The position numbers and the translations under genes are program-made. A stretch of DNA of 64,000 nt from SIG307 sp045596385 (GTDB lineage Bacteria > Bacillota > Clostridia > Lachnospirales > Lachnospiraceae). Shown in pieces: positions 23,776 to 31,990 of the stretch (position 1 is its first letter; every line of letters begins with the position of its first letter). The stretch is from the NCBI GenBank assembly GCA_045596385.1, contig JAZOCC010000027.1, positions 76,111 through 140,110 on the forward strand, read 5' to 3'. The notes below the pieces were generated by a model. It had not been told where the DNA came from. It saw only the letters and a list, made by a program, of their open reading frames with translations, and ran no database searches.

Positions 23776-24010
23776 TTTGCCGGGGTATGAAAAAAAACAC
23801 CTTCGAACTTTACGTAGGATATTAGACTTTCTTATTACTCCGCTTGTCTGTCAGCAATGCTCAAACAAGGATGTTTGAGCAAGCTCGCCACGCGACATGG
23901 AGGTCGCGTCAGAGCGATTGCGTCCAATTTCACTTAAACATCCCCGGAGTAATTAGAAAGACTTATATCCGTAGTACGAGAGAAGGTGCTTCTTCTCATG
24001 CCCCGGCAAA
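23776..24010 (+). repeat. GGA-hairpin palindromic element, copy B
   Basis: The arms run from TTTGCCGGGG (23776) to CCCCGGCAAA (24010) and pair over about 75 bases, including the conserved inner block AGACTTTCTTATTACTCCG and its partner. The centre has two perfect plus-strand hairpins: GCTCAAAC-AAGGAT-GTTTGAGC (23859-23880) and ACGCGAC-ATGGAG-GTCGCGT (23890-23909). Stem lengths (8 and 7) and the 9-base spacing are the same as in copy A, while the stem sequences differ by compensating changes. ACAAGGATGT is an exact match to the core CsrA consensus. It lies behind the infA terminator. Confidence 0.85.
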
Positions 24011-24039
24011 TGCTAACAGCCCGGCGAAACGCCCCTTTC

Positions 24040-24177
24040 CTCCATGCGTGCAGCCGATGCTCCGCATCTCGCCCCACTCCGTGCCCGTTGGGCACTCCGT
24101 CGTGGGCGCGCTCGCATTTCGCCGCCTCTTGCAAGCAAGCTTGCATCTTCGGCTCAATGCTCACTTTGCCTGCACGC
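24040..24177. other. Multi-branched structured stretch behind infA
   Basis: GCGTGCAG near 24045 pairs with CTGCACGC near 24172, enclosing the hairpins GATGC-TCC-GCATC, GTGCCC-GTT-GGGCAC and TGCAAG-CAAG-CTTGCA. There is no ribosome binding site and no gene. Together with element B it makes 23.7-24.18 kb one densely folded, gene-free block. Confidence 0.5.
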
Positions 24178-24178
24178 A

Positions 24179-24208
24179 AGAAAGCCCCGCGCAAAAGCGC
24201 AGGGCCTG
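24179..24208 (-). terminator. Terminator of the S10-spc operon (after infA)
   Basis: On the minus strand GCCCTGCGC-TTTT-GCGCGGGGC is followed by TTTCTT, just behind the infA stop codon. It ends the operon where rpmJ would normally follow. Confidence 0.9.
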
Positions 24209-24212
24209 TAAC

Positions 24213-24431
24213 TTACTTATCTCTCCAAATGATTCTTCCCTTGGTCAAGTCGTACGGGGAAAGCTCTAAGGTTACCTTATCACCCGGTACAATCTTGATG
24301 AAGTTCATGCGGAGCTTACCGCTGATGTGTGCAAGCACGCGGTGTCCGTTTTCAAGCTCTACCTGGAACATAGCGTTCGGCAGCTTTTCTACAACAGTTC
24401 CTTCAATTTCAACAACATCTGTCTTCGACAT
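24213..24431 (-). CDS. infA: Translation initiation factor IF-1
   Basis: The 72-residue OB-fold protein has the family sequence VVEIEGTVVEKLPNAMFQVE, GHRVLAHISGKLRMNFI and LSPYDLTKGRIIWR. IF-1 blocks the A site during initiation. It lies 16 bases after map. In most Firmicutes rpmJ follows within a few bases, but here a terminator comes instead. Confidence 0.98.
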   Translation of the reverse strand: MSKTDVVEIEGTVVEKLPNAMFQVELENGHRVLAHISGKLRMNFIKIVPGDKVTLELSPYDLTKGRIIWRDK

Positions 24432-24447
24432 AAGTCCTCCTTAAAAT

Positions 24448-25206
24448 CTAATCACGTTCTATGGTAAGCAACTCCGGCTCACCGTCAGTTATCAGTATCG
24501 TATTTTCATAGTGTGCCGACGGGGAACCGTCTGCGGTCACTACCGTCCAACCGTCATCCAGCCAGTTTACGTCGTAATGTCCCATATTGACCATCGGTTC
24601 GATGGCAAGGGTCATACCCGGCTCCAGGCGGATGCCCTTTCTCTTGGTACGGAAATTCGGTACCTGCGGGTCCTCGTGAAGCTCACGGCCGACCCCGTGT
24701 CCGACCAGCTCTCTTACCAAAGAATAGCCAAAAGATTCTGCATAGTCCTGAATCGCACCGGAAATGTCTCCGATCCGGTATCCCGGCTTTGCATATTTGA
24801 TTCCTTCAAAGAAGGATTGCTTGGTTACATCCATCAGACGCTTCCACTCGGCGCTTACTTCACCGACCGCCACGGTACGTGCCGCATCGGAATGATAGCC
24901 TTTGTAGATAACGCCCGCATCCAGACTTACGATGTCTCCGTCCTTTAAAATACGGTTCTTATTCGGAATGCCGTGTACCACCTCGTCATTGACGGAGACA
25001 CACACAGACGCCGGATACCCCTGATAATTTAAGAAAGACGGAATACATCCGAAGTCACGGATAACTTCGTAACAACGCTTGTCGATATCCAAGGTACTGA
25101 TGCCCGGCTTTATCATTTTCGCAAGCTCGGTATGCACGATGGATAGAATTCTTCCCGATTCGCGCATCAACTCTATTTCCCGCTCTGATTTAATTGATAC
25201 TGCCAT
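24448..25206 (-). CDS. map: Methionine aminopeptidase, type I
   Basis: It removes the initiator methionine from nascent proteins. The 252 residues include the metal ligands in SLDAGVIYKGYHSDAART, GHGVGRELHEDPQVP, LAIEPMVNMG and the final Glu in ENTILITDGEPE. It lacks the N-terminal zinc-finger or SH3 extension of some forms. The gene sits between adk and infA, the conserved position. The KOW-domain gene often found between map and infA is absent. Confidence 0.98.
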   Translation of the reverse strand: MAVSIKSEREIELMRESGRILSIVHTELAKMIKPGISTLDIDKRCYEVIRDFGCIPSFLNYQGYPASVCVSVNDEVVHGIPNKNRILKDGDIVSLDAGVIYKGYHSDAARTVAVGEVSAEWKRLMDVTKQSFFEGIKYAKPGYRIGDISGAIQDYAESFGYSLVRELVGHGVGRELHEDPQVPNFRTKRKGIRLEPGMTLAIEPMVNMGHYDVNWLDDGWTVVTADGSPSAHYENTILITDGEPELLTIERD

Positions 25207-25220
25207 AATCTGCTCTTCCT

Positions 25221-25862
25221 TTACTGCAAAATTGCAAGGATATCGTCAAACACTTTGTTCATGTCCTGGGTACCGTCTACCTCACGAAGAACACCCTCGT
25301 TCTTGTAGTAGTCGATGAGCGGCTGGGTCTGCTCGTGGTATACGGAGAGACGCTTTAATACGGTCTCCGGCTTATCATCGTCACGAAGTACAAGCTCTGC
25401 ACCACAGGTATCACATACATTTTCCTTTGCCGGAGCATTGTACTTGATGTGATAGGTCGCACCACAGGTCAGACAAGCACGTCTGCCGGACATACGATTT
25501 ACGATGGACTCGTCCGGTACTTCCACATTGATTGCAAAATCAATCTTTTCGCCCTTATCCGCAAGAGCCTTCGTAAGTGCCTCTGCCTGCGGAATGGTTC
25601 TCGGGAAGCCGTCCAATACATAACCGTTTGCACAATCAGCGTTGGTAAAACGGTCCATAATCAACTCTAAGGTTAAAGAATCCGGTACTAACATACCCTG
25701 ATCCATATATTCCTTTGCCTTCTTGCCAAGCTCCGTATTCTCCTTGATATTCGCACGGAAAATATCACCCGTGGAAATGTGCGGAATTGAAAACTTTGCT
25801 GCAATCTGCTTTGCCTGGGTACCCTTACCGGCACCCGGAGCACCTAACATAATAATCTTCAT
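25221..25862 (-). CDS. adk: Adenylate kinase, zinc-binding form
   Basis: It interconverts ATP, ADP and AMP. The 213-residue protein has the P-loop GAPGAGKGTQA (7-17), the AMP-binding PHISTGDIFR, DGFPRTIPQAE and a LID domain with two Cys pairs (CLTCG and CDTCG) that bind structural zinc, as in Gram-positive enzymes. It lies 96 bases after secY. Confidence 0.98.
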   Translation of the reverse strand: MKIIMLGAPGAGKGTQAKQIAAKFSIPHISTGDIFRANIKENTELGKKAKEYMDQGMLVPDSLTLELIMDRFTNADCANGYVLDGFPRTIPQAEALTKALADKGEKIDFAINVEVPDESIVNRMSGRRACLTCGATYHIKYNAPAKENVCDTCGAELVLRDDDKPETVLKRLSVYHEQTQPLIDYYKNEGVLREVDGTQDMNKVFDDILAILQ

Positions 25863-25958
25863 GCCATGCCTCCATTCTTCCTCGGAACTGCCTGAAAAGA
25901 CATATTCCTAATATCCAACATAGGGTGGAACAAAGAGTCCCACCCTATAAAGTGTTTG

Positions 25959-27287
25959 TTAGTCGTTTAAGAATCCCTTGTACTGGCGAACCAATAACTG
26001 AGAGTCTACCTGCTTAATGGTTTCAAGAATAACGCCTGCAATAATAATGATGGACGTTCCTCCGAAGCTTACGCGTGCATCAAATGCACCGGAGAAAATC
26101 ATCGGAATTAAGCTGACGATAGTCAATGCTACCGCACCGATAAATACGATGTAATTTAACACCTTAGATAAATATTCGGTGGTCGGTCTGCCCGGACGAA
26201 TACCCGGAATGAAACCGCCCTGCTTCTTCATGTTATTTGCAACTTCCATCGGATTGAAAGTGATGGAAGTATAGAAATATGCGAAGATAACAAGTAATGC
26301 AATGTAAATCAAAGCACCAAGTGTATACTTGAACTCGCCCCAACTGGAGAAATTAAACCAGTTATCGGAACTGAGTAAGTATGCAACCTTCGGCCAGAAG
26401 TGTGCTCTTGCCGGCTTAACACCCATGAAGGACATAATGATTACCGGAGTATTCATTAAGGAAGATGCGAAAATAACCGGGATAACACCTGCGGTATTTA
26501 CCTTTAACGGAATGAAGGAACCCTGTCCGCCAACCATCTTTCTTCCCTGTACCTTCTTTGCGTACTGTACCGGAATCTTTCTCTGTGCATCCTGTAACAG
26601 GATAACAAGTACAACCAATACGATAACAACTGCTGCAATACCTACCACGCCGAGCACCTTGTTCACAACTGCCGTCGGAGCAATTACAAACTTCTTCACA
26701 AGGTTGGAGAAGTCGTTCGGAAGGCTTGCTACAATGTTTACTAAGAGAATCATGGAGATACCGTTGCCCACACCCTTCTCGGTAATACGCTCACCTAACC
26801 ACATTAAGAATGCACTACCTGCGGTGAAGGAAGCAGTAATGATTACCGCATTCCAGAAGGTTAAACCACCTTCCAGAATACCGGAGTTACCGAAACCGAT
26901 GATAAGTGCAATAGACTCAACTACTGCAAGACCGATGGTTAAGTAACGGGAAATCTCTGCAATCTTCTTCTTTCCGGTCTCGCCATCCTTCTGCATCTCT
27001 TCCAACTTCGGGAAGACGATGGTCAGAAGCTGAACGATAATGGAGGAAGTAATATACGGGGAAATATTCAGTGCAAAAATGGACATCTGGGAAAAGGATC
27101 CACCGGTTAAAGTATCTAAGAATCCAAGTCCTTCCTTCTGCGCAAGCCACAACTGGAAATAGTCGCGGTCAATGCCCGGAACCGGAAATGCACATCCGAT
27201 TCTTACGATAAGCAGGCACAGAAGCGTGAACAGCAGCTTGCTTCGAATTTCTTTTACCTTGAATGCATTCTTGACTGTATCAAACAT
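25959..27287 (-). CDS. secY: Protein translocase subunit SecY
   Basis: The 442-residue channel protein has ten hydrophobic helices, starting LLFTLLCLLIVRIGCAFPVP. The SecA/ribosome-contacting loops include RKIPVQYAKKVQGR and GIRPGRPTTEYL. It threads exported and membrane proteins across the cytoplasmic membrane. It overlaps the rplO stop by one base and stands before adk and map, the usual spc order. Confidence 0.98.
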   Translation of the reverse strand: MFDTVKNAFKVKEIRSKLLFTLLCLLIVRIGCAFPVPGIDRDYFQLWLAQKEGLGFLDTLTGGSFSQMSIFALNISPYITSSIIVQLLTIVFPKLEEMQKDGETGKKKIAEISRYLTIGLAVVESIALIIGFGNSGILEGGLTFWNAVIITASFTAGSAFLMWLGERITEKGVGNGISMILLVNIVASLPNDFSNLVKKFVIAPTAVVNKVLGVVGIAAVVIVLVVLVILLQDAQRKIPVQYAKKVQGRKMVGGQGSFIPLKVNTAGVIPVIFASSLMNTPVIIMSFMGVKPARAHFWPKVAYLLSSDNWFNFSSWGEFKYTLGALIYIALLVIFAYFYTSITFNPMEVANNMKKQGGFIPGIRPGRPTTEYLSKVLNYIVFIGAVALTIVSLIPMIFSGAFDARVSFGGTSIIIIAGVILETIKQVDSQLLVRQYKGFLND

Positions 27288-27727
27288 TATACCACCTCTG
27301 CTTTTCCACCAAGGGCCTGAATCTTCTCAACTGCACTCTCACTGAATGCGTTAACCTTAACATCAAGCTTCTTGGTAAGTTCACCGTTTCCAAGAATCTT
27401 TACGCCGTCCTTCGGATTGCTAACCAAACCGATCTCCATCAAAGACTCAACGGTTACCTCTGCTCCATCCTCAAATCTATTTAACATGCTTACATTGATC
27501 GTAATGATTTCCTGTGTGTTTCTGTTATGGAAACCTCTCTTCGGAAGTCTACGGTATAACGGCATCTGGCCACCTTCGAAACCGATTCTCGGTGCTCCGG
27601 AACGTGCCTTCTGACCCTTATGACCCTTACCGGCAGTCTTACCGTTTCCCGAACCGTGACCACGACCACGTCTGAAATTTGCACTCTGCTTAGAACCATC
27701 TGCAGGTCTTAATTCTGATAAATTCAT
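27287..27727 (-). CDS. rplO: 50S ribosomal protein L15
   Basis: A 146-residue L15 with the glycine/arginine-rich N-terminus RRGRGHGSGNGKTAGKGHKG, the GFEGGQMPLYRRLPKRGF motif and the C-terminal globular part. It is a late assembly protein of the large subunit, 25 bases after rpmD. Confidence 0.98.
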   Translation of the reverse strand: MNLSELRPADGSKQSANFRRGRGHGSGNGKTAGKGHKGQKARSGAPRIGFEGGQMPLYRRLPKRGFHNRNTQEIITINVSMLNRFEDGAEVTVESLMEIGLVSNPKDGVKILGNGELTKKLDVKVNAFSESAVEKIQALGGKAEVV

Positions 27728-27751
27728 CGTGTTACACCTCCTTGCAAAAAT

Positions 27752-27934
27752 TTAAATTTCTTCCACCTTTACTAAATGTCTAACCTGCTGAAGCATACCC
27801 TTGGTTGCTGCATTGTTAGGCATTTCAACGGACTTACCGATCTTTCTTAAGCCCATAGCCTCTACGGTTGCCTTGTTCTTCGGAACAGCACCGATTGTAG
27901 ACTTAATTAAAGTAACCTTTAATTTATCTGCCAT
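27752..27934 (-). CDS. rpmD: 50S ribosomal protein L30
   Basis: The 60-residue protein reads KVTLIKSTIGAVPKNKATVE and GLRKIGKSVEMPNNAATKGM, the short bacterial L30. It is absent in some bacteria, so its presence between rpsE and rplO is informative. Confidence 0.97.
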   Translation of the reverse strand: MADKLKVTLIKSTIGAVPKNKATVEAMGLRKIGKSVEMPNNAATKGMLQQVRHLVKVEEI

Positions 27935-27966
27935 TTTTCAACACCTCCGTGAAATTTAGATATGTC

Positions 27967-28470
27967 TTACAGCTGATCTACGGAAATACCGCGGAGTGCA
28001 GCTACCTGCTCCGGAGTCTTTAACTGGCTTAATCCGTTGATTGTTGCAAGAACTACGTTCTGCTTGTTGTTTGAACCAAGGGACTTAGTACGGATGTTCT
28101 TAAATCCTGCAAGTTCAAGCACGTTACGTGCCGGACCGCCTGCGATGATACCGGTACCTTCCGGGCTACGCTTTAACAATACAGAAGCGCTACCGAACTT
28201 ACCAAGGTAGTCATGCGGTACGGAACCGTTCTCATCAAGCGGAAGCTCGATGATGTTCTTCTTTGCATCCTCTTTTGCCTTCCGGATTGCTTCCGGAACT
28301 TCGCTTGCCTTACCAAGACCTGCACCAACGTGACCGTTTCTGTCTCCTACAACAACAAGTGCTGCGAAACGGAAATTACGACCACCCTTTACAACCTTGG
28401 TAACGCGCTTGAGGCTGACTAATTTATCTTCTAATTCCAAATTGCTGGCATCAACGATTGTACGTCTCAT
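27967..28470 (-). CDS. rpsE: 30S ribosomal protein S5
   Basis: A 167-residue S5 with the double-stranded RNA-binding part LVSLKRVTKVVKGGRNFRFA and the VGAGLGKASEVPEAIRKA loop, which is where spectinomycin resistance and accuracy mutations fall. GGPARNVLELAGFKNIRTKS marks the C-terminal domain. It is 15 bases after rplR. Confidence 0.98.
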   Translation of the reverse strand: MRRTIVDASNLELEDKLVSLKRVTKVVKGGRNFRFAALVVVGDRNGHVGAGLGKASEVPEAIRKAKEDAKKNIIELPLDENGSVPHDYLGKFGSASVLLKRSPEGTGIIAGGPARNVLELAGFKNIRTKSLGSNNKQNVVLATINGLSQLKTPEQVAALRGISVDQL

Positions 28471-28484
28471 GTTTTCCCTCCTGA

Positions 28485-28853
28485 TTAGAATTCTAAGCCG
28501 GCTTCTCTTGCTGCCTCAGCAAGTGCCTTAACCTTGCCCTGATATACGAAACCACCACGGTCGTAAACAACGGTTGTGATTCCCTTCTCAAGTGCCTTCT
28601 TTGCGATAACAGTTCCGAGCTTTGCTGCTGCTGCAACATCATTCGTCTTCTCAAGCTCAGCCTTTACATCCCTATCAAGGGTGGAAGCTGCTACAAGAGT
28701 GTTACCAACGGTATCATCAATAATCTGCGCATACATATGATTATTACTTCTGAATACTGCCAAACGCGGTCTTTCTGCGGTACCGGAGAAACGATTGCGA
28801 ATCTTCATATGCTTCTTTACGCGAACTTTAGATCTAGACTCTTTGCTAACCAT
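28485..28853 (-). CDS. rplR: 50S ribosomal protein L18
   Basis: A 122-residue 5S rRNA-binding protein. The basic N-terminus KVRVKKHMKIRNRFSGTAER, RPRLAVFRSNNHMYAQIIDD and the C-terminal VVYDRGGFVYQGKVKALAEA are family hallmarks. It is placed between rplF and rpsE. Confidence 0.98.
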   Translation of the reverse strand: MVSKESRSKVRVKKHMKIRNRFSGTAERPRLAVFRSNNHMYAQIIDDTVGNTLVAASTLDRDVKAELEKTNDVAAAAKLGTVIAKKALEKGITTVVYDRGGFVYQGKVKALAEAAREAGLEF

Positions 28854-28871
28854 ATTCTTTCATTCCTCCTT

Positions 28872-29414
28872 TTACTTCTTACCGGTCTTACCGACTTTAC
28901 GTCTGATGGTCTCATCCGCATACTTGATACCCTTGCCCTTATACGGCTCCGGTCTTCTCTTATCTCTGATTTCTGCTGCGTACTGACCAACCTTCTCTTT
29001 ATCAATACCCTTAACGGTAATCTTGTTCTGGCCGTCGAGAACGGTCTCAACACCTTCCGGGTCAACCATAACTACCGGATGAGAATATCCGAGAGTTAAG
29101 GTAAGCTCCTTACCGGACTTTGCTGCTCTGTAGCCGACACCGTTAACTTCGAGAACCTTCTCGTAGCCATTGGTAACACCGACTACCATGTTGTTGATAA
29201 GCGTTCTGGTCAAACCGTGAAGAGACTTCATTCTCTTTAAGTCATTCGGTCTGTTAACAACGATTTCAGAACCCTCTACCTTGATTTCCATTTCCGGGGC
29301 TAACACTCTCTCAAGAGTACCCTTCGGTCCCTTAACGGTAACCTTGTTATTTTCTGCCACATCGACAGTTACACCTGCCGGGATGGCGATTGGCATTCTA
29401 CCTATACGTGACAT
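28872..29414 (-). CDS. rplF: 50S ribosomal protein L6
   Basis: The start is at 29414, where MSRIGRMPIAIPAGV begins seven bases after AGGAGG; a longer frame to 29462 lacks a site. The 180 residues contain two L6 repeats, ending in the signature PEPYKGKGIKYADETIRRK. L6 sits near the factor-binding site. Confidence 0.98.
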   Translation of the reverse strand: MSRIGRMPIAIPAGVTVDVAENNKVTVKGPKGTLERVLAPEMEIKVEGSEIVVNRPNDLKRMKSLHGLTRTLINNMVVGVTNGYEKVLEVNGVGYRAAKSGKELTLTLGYSHPVVMVDPEGVETVLDGQNKITVKGIDKEKVGQYAAEIRDKRRPEPYKGKGIKYADETIRRKVGKTGKK

Positions 29415-29565
29415 GCCCGTACCTCCTAAAATTATGAATGTGGAAAGCGGTGAGTGTCTCACACACTTCCTGACCTTATGTGGTCTCCTAAGAAAAGAGT
29501 ATCCGCATCACCTCATGCCCTTAAGAACACTTGCTCTGACAGACTTCCTTTCCATGCATCTTTTA

Positions 29566-29967
29566 TTACCAAACGAAAGCTAAAACTTCGCCGCCAACGT
29601 TAGCCTTTCTTGCTTCCTTATCGGTAAGCACGCCCTTGTTGGTGGATACGATAGCAATACCAAGACCGCCAAGTACCTTCGGAAGCTCCTCCGCATTTGC
29701 GTATACACGCAGACCCGGCTTGGAAATTCTCTTGAGACCGGAGATAACCTTTTCGTTCTTATCCTTGCCATACTTTAACGTAATGTGGATGGTCTTGAAA
29801 GAACCGACTTCTTCCACATCAAAAGCCTTAATATAACCTTCCTTTAACAGGATTTCTGCGATTGCAATCTTCATCTTAGATGCAGGTACATCTACAACAT
29901 CATGTTTCGCAGTATTTGCATTACGAATTCTTGTAAGCATATCTGCAATCGGATCGCTCATTGTCAT
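29566..29967 (-). CDS. rpsH: 30S ribosomal protein S8
   Basis: A 133-residue S8 with MSDPIADMLTRIRNANTAKH, PASKMKIAIAEILLKEGYI and the C-terminal STNKGVLTDKEARKANVGGE. In proteobacteria S8 represses the spc operon, but that is not established for this group. About 150 bases separate it from rplF, with a small hairpin GTGAG-TGT-CTCAC and no gene. Confidence 0.98.
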   Translation of the reverse strand: MTMSDPIADMLTRIRNANTAKHDVVDVPASKMKIAIAEILLKEGYIKAFDVEEVGSFKTIHITLKYGKDKNEKVISGLKRISKPGLRVYANAEELPKVLGGLGIAIVSTNKGVLTDKEARKANVGGEVLAFVW

Positions 29968-29999
29968 TTGGATTTCCTCCTTCTAAAAATATTTCGGAC

Positions 30000-30185
30000 T
30001 TACCAAGATGCCTTCTTAACACCCGGTATCTGACCCTTATAAGCTAATTCACGGAAGCAGATTCTGCAGATTCCGTATTTTCTCAAATAAGCATGCGGAC
30101 GACCGCAAATTCTACAACGGTTGTACTCCTGGGTGGAGAACTTTGCCGGACGCTGCTGCTTTAACTTCATAGAAGTCTTTGCCAT
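30000..30185 (-). CDS. rpsN: 30S ribosomal protein S14, zinc-binding short form
   Basis: The 61-residue protein has two Cys pairs (CRICGRP and CRICFRE), the zinc ribbon of the type Z S14 of Firmicutes (also called rpsZ). It lies between rplE and rpsH as usual. Confidence 0.98.
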   Translation of the reverse strand: MAKTSMKLKQQRPAKFSTQEYNRCRICGRPHAYLRKYGICRICFRELAYKGQIPGVKKASW

Positions 30186-30200
30186 GGGAATTCCTCCTTA

Positions 30201-30740
30201 TTATTTGCTAAACGGCATACCAAATTGAGTTAACAGTTCTCTTGCTTCCTCGTCGGTGTTTGCGGTGGTTACGAAAATGATATCCATACCTCTTACCTTA
30301 TCAACCTTATCGTACTCGATTTCCGGGAAGATTAACTGCTCCTTAATACCAAGAGCGTAGTTACCTCTGCCATCGAATGCGTTCGGGTTAACACCACGGA
30401 AGTCACGTACACGCGGAAGAGCAAGGCTGATTAAACGATCAGCGAACTCGTACATCTTGTCACCACGTAAGGTTACCTTACAACCGATTGCAAGACCTTC
30501 TCTGATCTTGAAGTTTGCGACAGACTTCTTAGCCTTCGTTACAACCGGCTTCTGACCTGCGATGATTTCCATATCTCTAACTGCGGACTCTAAAGCCTTA
30601 GCGTTATCCTTTGCCTCACCGACACCCATGTTGATAACGATCTTGTCTAACTTCGGAACCTGCATTACGTTTTTATAACCGAACTTCTTCTGCATTGCTG
30701 CAACGATTTCGTTATTATACTTTTCCTTTAATCTAGTCAA
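30201..30740 (-). CDS. rplE: 50S ribosomal protein L5
   Basis: A 179-residue L5 which binds 5S rRNA and contacts P-site tRNA. Motifs include LDKIVINMGVGEAKDNAKAL, GQKPVVTKAKKSVANFKIRE and RDFRGVNPNAFDGRGNYALG. It follows rplX by 24 bases. Confidence 0.98.
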   Translation of the reverse strand: MTRLKEKYNNEIVAAMQKKFGYKNVMQVPKLDKIVINMGVGEAKDNAKALESAVRDMEIIAGQKPVVTKAKKSVANFKIREGLAIGCKVTLRGDKMYEFADRLISLALPRVRDFRGVNPNAFDGRGNYALGIKEQLIFPEIEYDKVDKVRGMDIIFVTTANTDEEARELLTQFGMPFSK

Positions 30741-30764
30741 CTTTGTGAACCTCCTCTCTCAGAT

Positions 30765-31079
30765 TTACTTGTCGATTACTTCACCGGTGGACTTTGCAAC
30801 ACGAACCTTCTTCGGGCCCTTCTTGTCTTCTACGGTGGTGAAACCGATTCTGGTGGTCTTACCCTTGTGAACGTACATAACGTTGGATGCGTCAAGTGCT
30901 GCTTCCTTCGTAATGATACCGCCCTGCGGGTTTGCCTGAGATGCCTTCGTGTGCTTCGTCACAGTGTTGACACCCTCAACTACTACCTTACCGTCAGCAA
31001 CGGAAAGAACCTTTCCTTCCTTGCCCTTATCCTTACCTGCGATTACTCTAACGGTATCGCCCTTCTTAATCTTTAACAT
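30765..31079 (-). CDS. rplX: 50S ribosomal protein L24
   Basis: The 104-residue protein starts with the KOW motif KKGDTVRVIAGKDKGKEGKV and has GVNTVTKHTKASQANPQGGI. It is an assembly initiator of the large subunit, 11 bases after rplN. Confidence 0.98.
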   Translation of the reverse strand: MLKIKKGDTVRVIAGKDKGKEGKVLSVADGKVVVEGVNTVTKHTKASQANPQGGIITKEAALDASNVMYVHKGKTTRIGFTTVEDKKGPKKVRVAKSTGEVIDK

Positions 31080-31090
31080 CGCAGTACCTC

Positions 31091-31459
31091 CTATAATACT
31101 TCCGGAGCCAGGGAAACAATCTTCATGAACTGCTTCTCTCTGAGTTCTCTTGCTACCGGTCCGAAAATACGAGTTCCTCTCGGGTTCTTGTCTTCCTTGA
31201 TGATAACTGCTGCGTTCTCATCGAAGCGGATGTAAGAACCGTCCTTACGGCGTGCGCCCTTTACGGAACGAACTACAACTGCCTTAACTACATCGCCCTT
31301 CTTTACAACACCGCCCGGCGTTGCATCTTTAACGGAAGCAACGATGACATCACCAATGTTTGCATATCTTCTGGTTGAACCGCCCATTACACGGATGCAA
31401 AGTAATTCCTTTGCGCCGGTATTGTCAGCAACCTTAAGTCTGGTTTCCTGCTGTACCAT
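31091..31459 (-). CDS. rplN: 50S ribosomal protein L14
   Basis: The start at 31459 (MVQQETRLKVADNTGAKEL) gives the standard 122 residues and has AAGGAG eight bases upstream; an extra six-codon reading overlaps that site. CIRVMGGSTRRYANIGDVIV and the C-terminal GTRIFGPVARELRE confirm it. Confidence 0.98.
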   Translation of the reverse strand: MVQQETRLKVADNTGAKELLCIRVMGGSTRRYANIGDVIVASVKDATPGGVVKKGDVVKAVVVRSVKGARRKDGSYIRFDENAAVIIKEDKNPRGTRIFGPVARELREKQFMKIVSLAPEVL

Positions 31460-31498
31460 GGTACAATCTCCTTTCAACTATTCCTGCAAAACAAATAC

Positions 31499-31753
31499 TT
31501 ATTTTGCCTTCTCGATAATCTCAACGAGTCTCCATCTCTTATCCTTGGATAACGGTCTCGTCTCCATAACCTTTACTCTGTCACCGATGCGGCACTCGTT
31601 GTTCTCGTCATGAGCCTTTAACTTGTAGGTTCTCTTAACGATCTTGTTGTAAAGCGGGTGCTTTACGTTATCTACTACTGCTACAACGATTGTCTTATCC
31701 ATCTTGTCGCTTACTACCTTACCGGTACGCGTCTTTCTAAGATTTCTCTCCAC
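31499..31753 (-). CDS. rpsQ: 30S ribosomal protein S17
   Basis: An 84-residue OB-fold primary binder of 16S rRNA: RKTRTGKVVSDKMDKTIVVA, HPLYNKIVKRTYKLKAHDEN and the signature GDRVKVMETRPLSKDKRWRL. Confidence 0.98.
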   Translation of the reverse strand: MERNLRKTRTGKVVSDKMDKTIVVAVVDNVKHPLYNKIVKRTYKLKAHDENNECRIGDRVKVMETRPLSKDKRWRLVEIIEKAK

Positions 31754-31789
31754 TGCGGGTACTCCTTTCCGAAGTTACTATTCAATGAA

Positions 31790-31990
31790 CTAGTTTGCCT
31801 TTGCAGAAATCACGGTCTGAATTCTGGCAATGTTCTTTCTTACTTCTTTAATTCTGCTTGTGTTGTCCAGCTGGTTGGTTGCATTCTGGAATCTCAAATT
31901 GAAGAGTTCCTTCTTTGCGGAAACTAATTCCTCATTCAGCTCAACAACAGACTTAGCCATTAAATCCTGCACATACTTACTGGTTTTCAC
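31790..31990 (-). CDS. rpmC: 50S ribosomal protein L29
   Basis: The GTG at 31990 (KTSKYVQDLMAKSVVELNEE) has AGGGAGG eight bases upstream, so it is preferred to the GTG at 31999. The 66-residue helical protein contains KKELFNLRFQNATNQLDNTS, the family core. L29 forms part of the exit-tunnel rim. The start overlaps the end of rplP. Confidence 0.96.
   Translation of the reverse strand: MKTSKYVQDLMAKSVVELNEELVSAKKELFNLRFQNATNQLDNTSRIKEVRKNIARIQTVISAKAN

Noticed and set aside
23844..24444. Open frames across element B and the region behind infA
   Set aside because: They run through hairpins and across the infA antisense strand, without ribosome binding sites or recognisable domains. The region is better explained as structured non-coding DNA.
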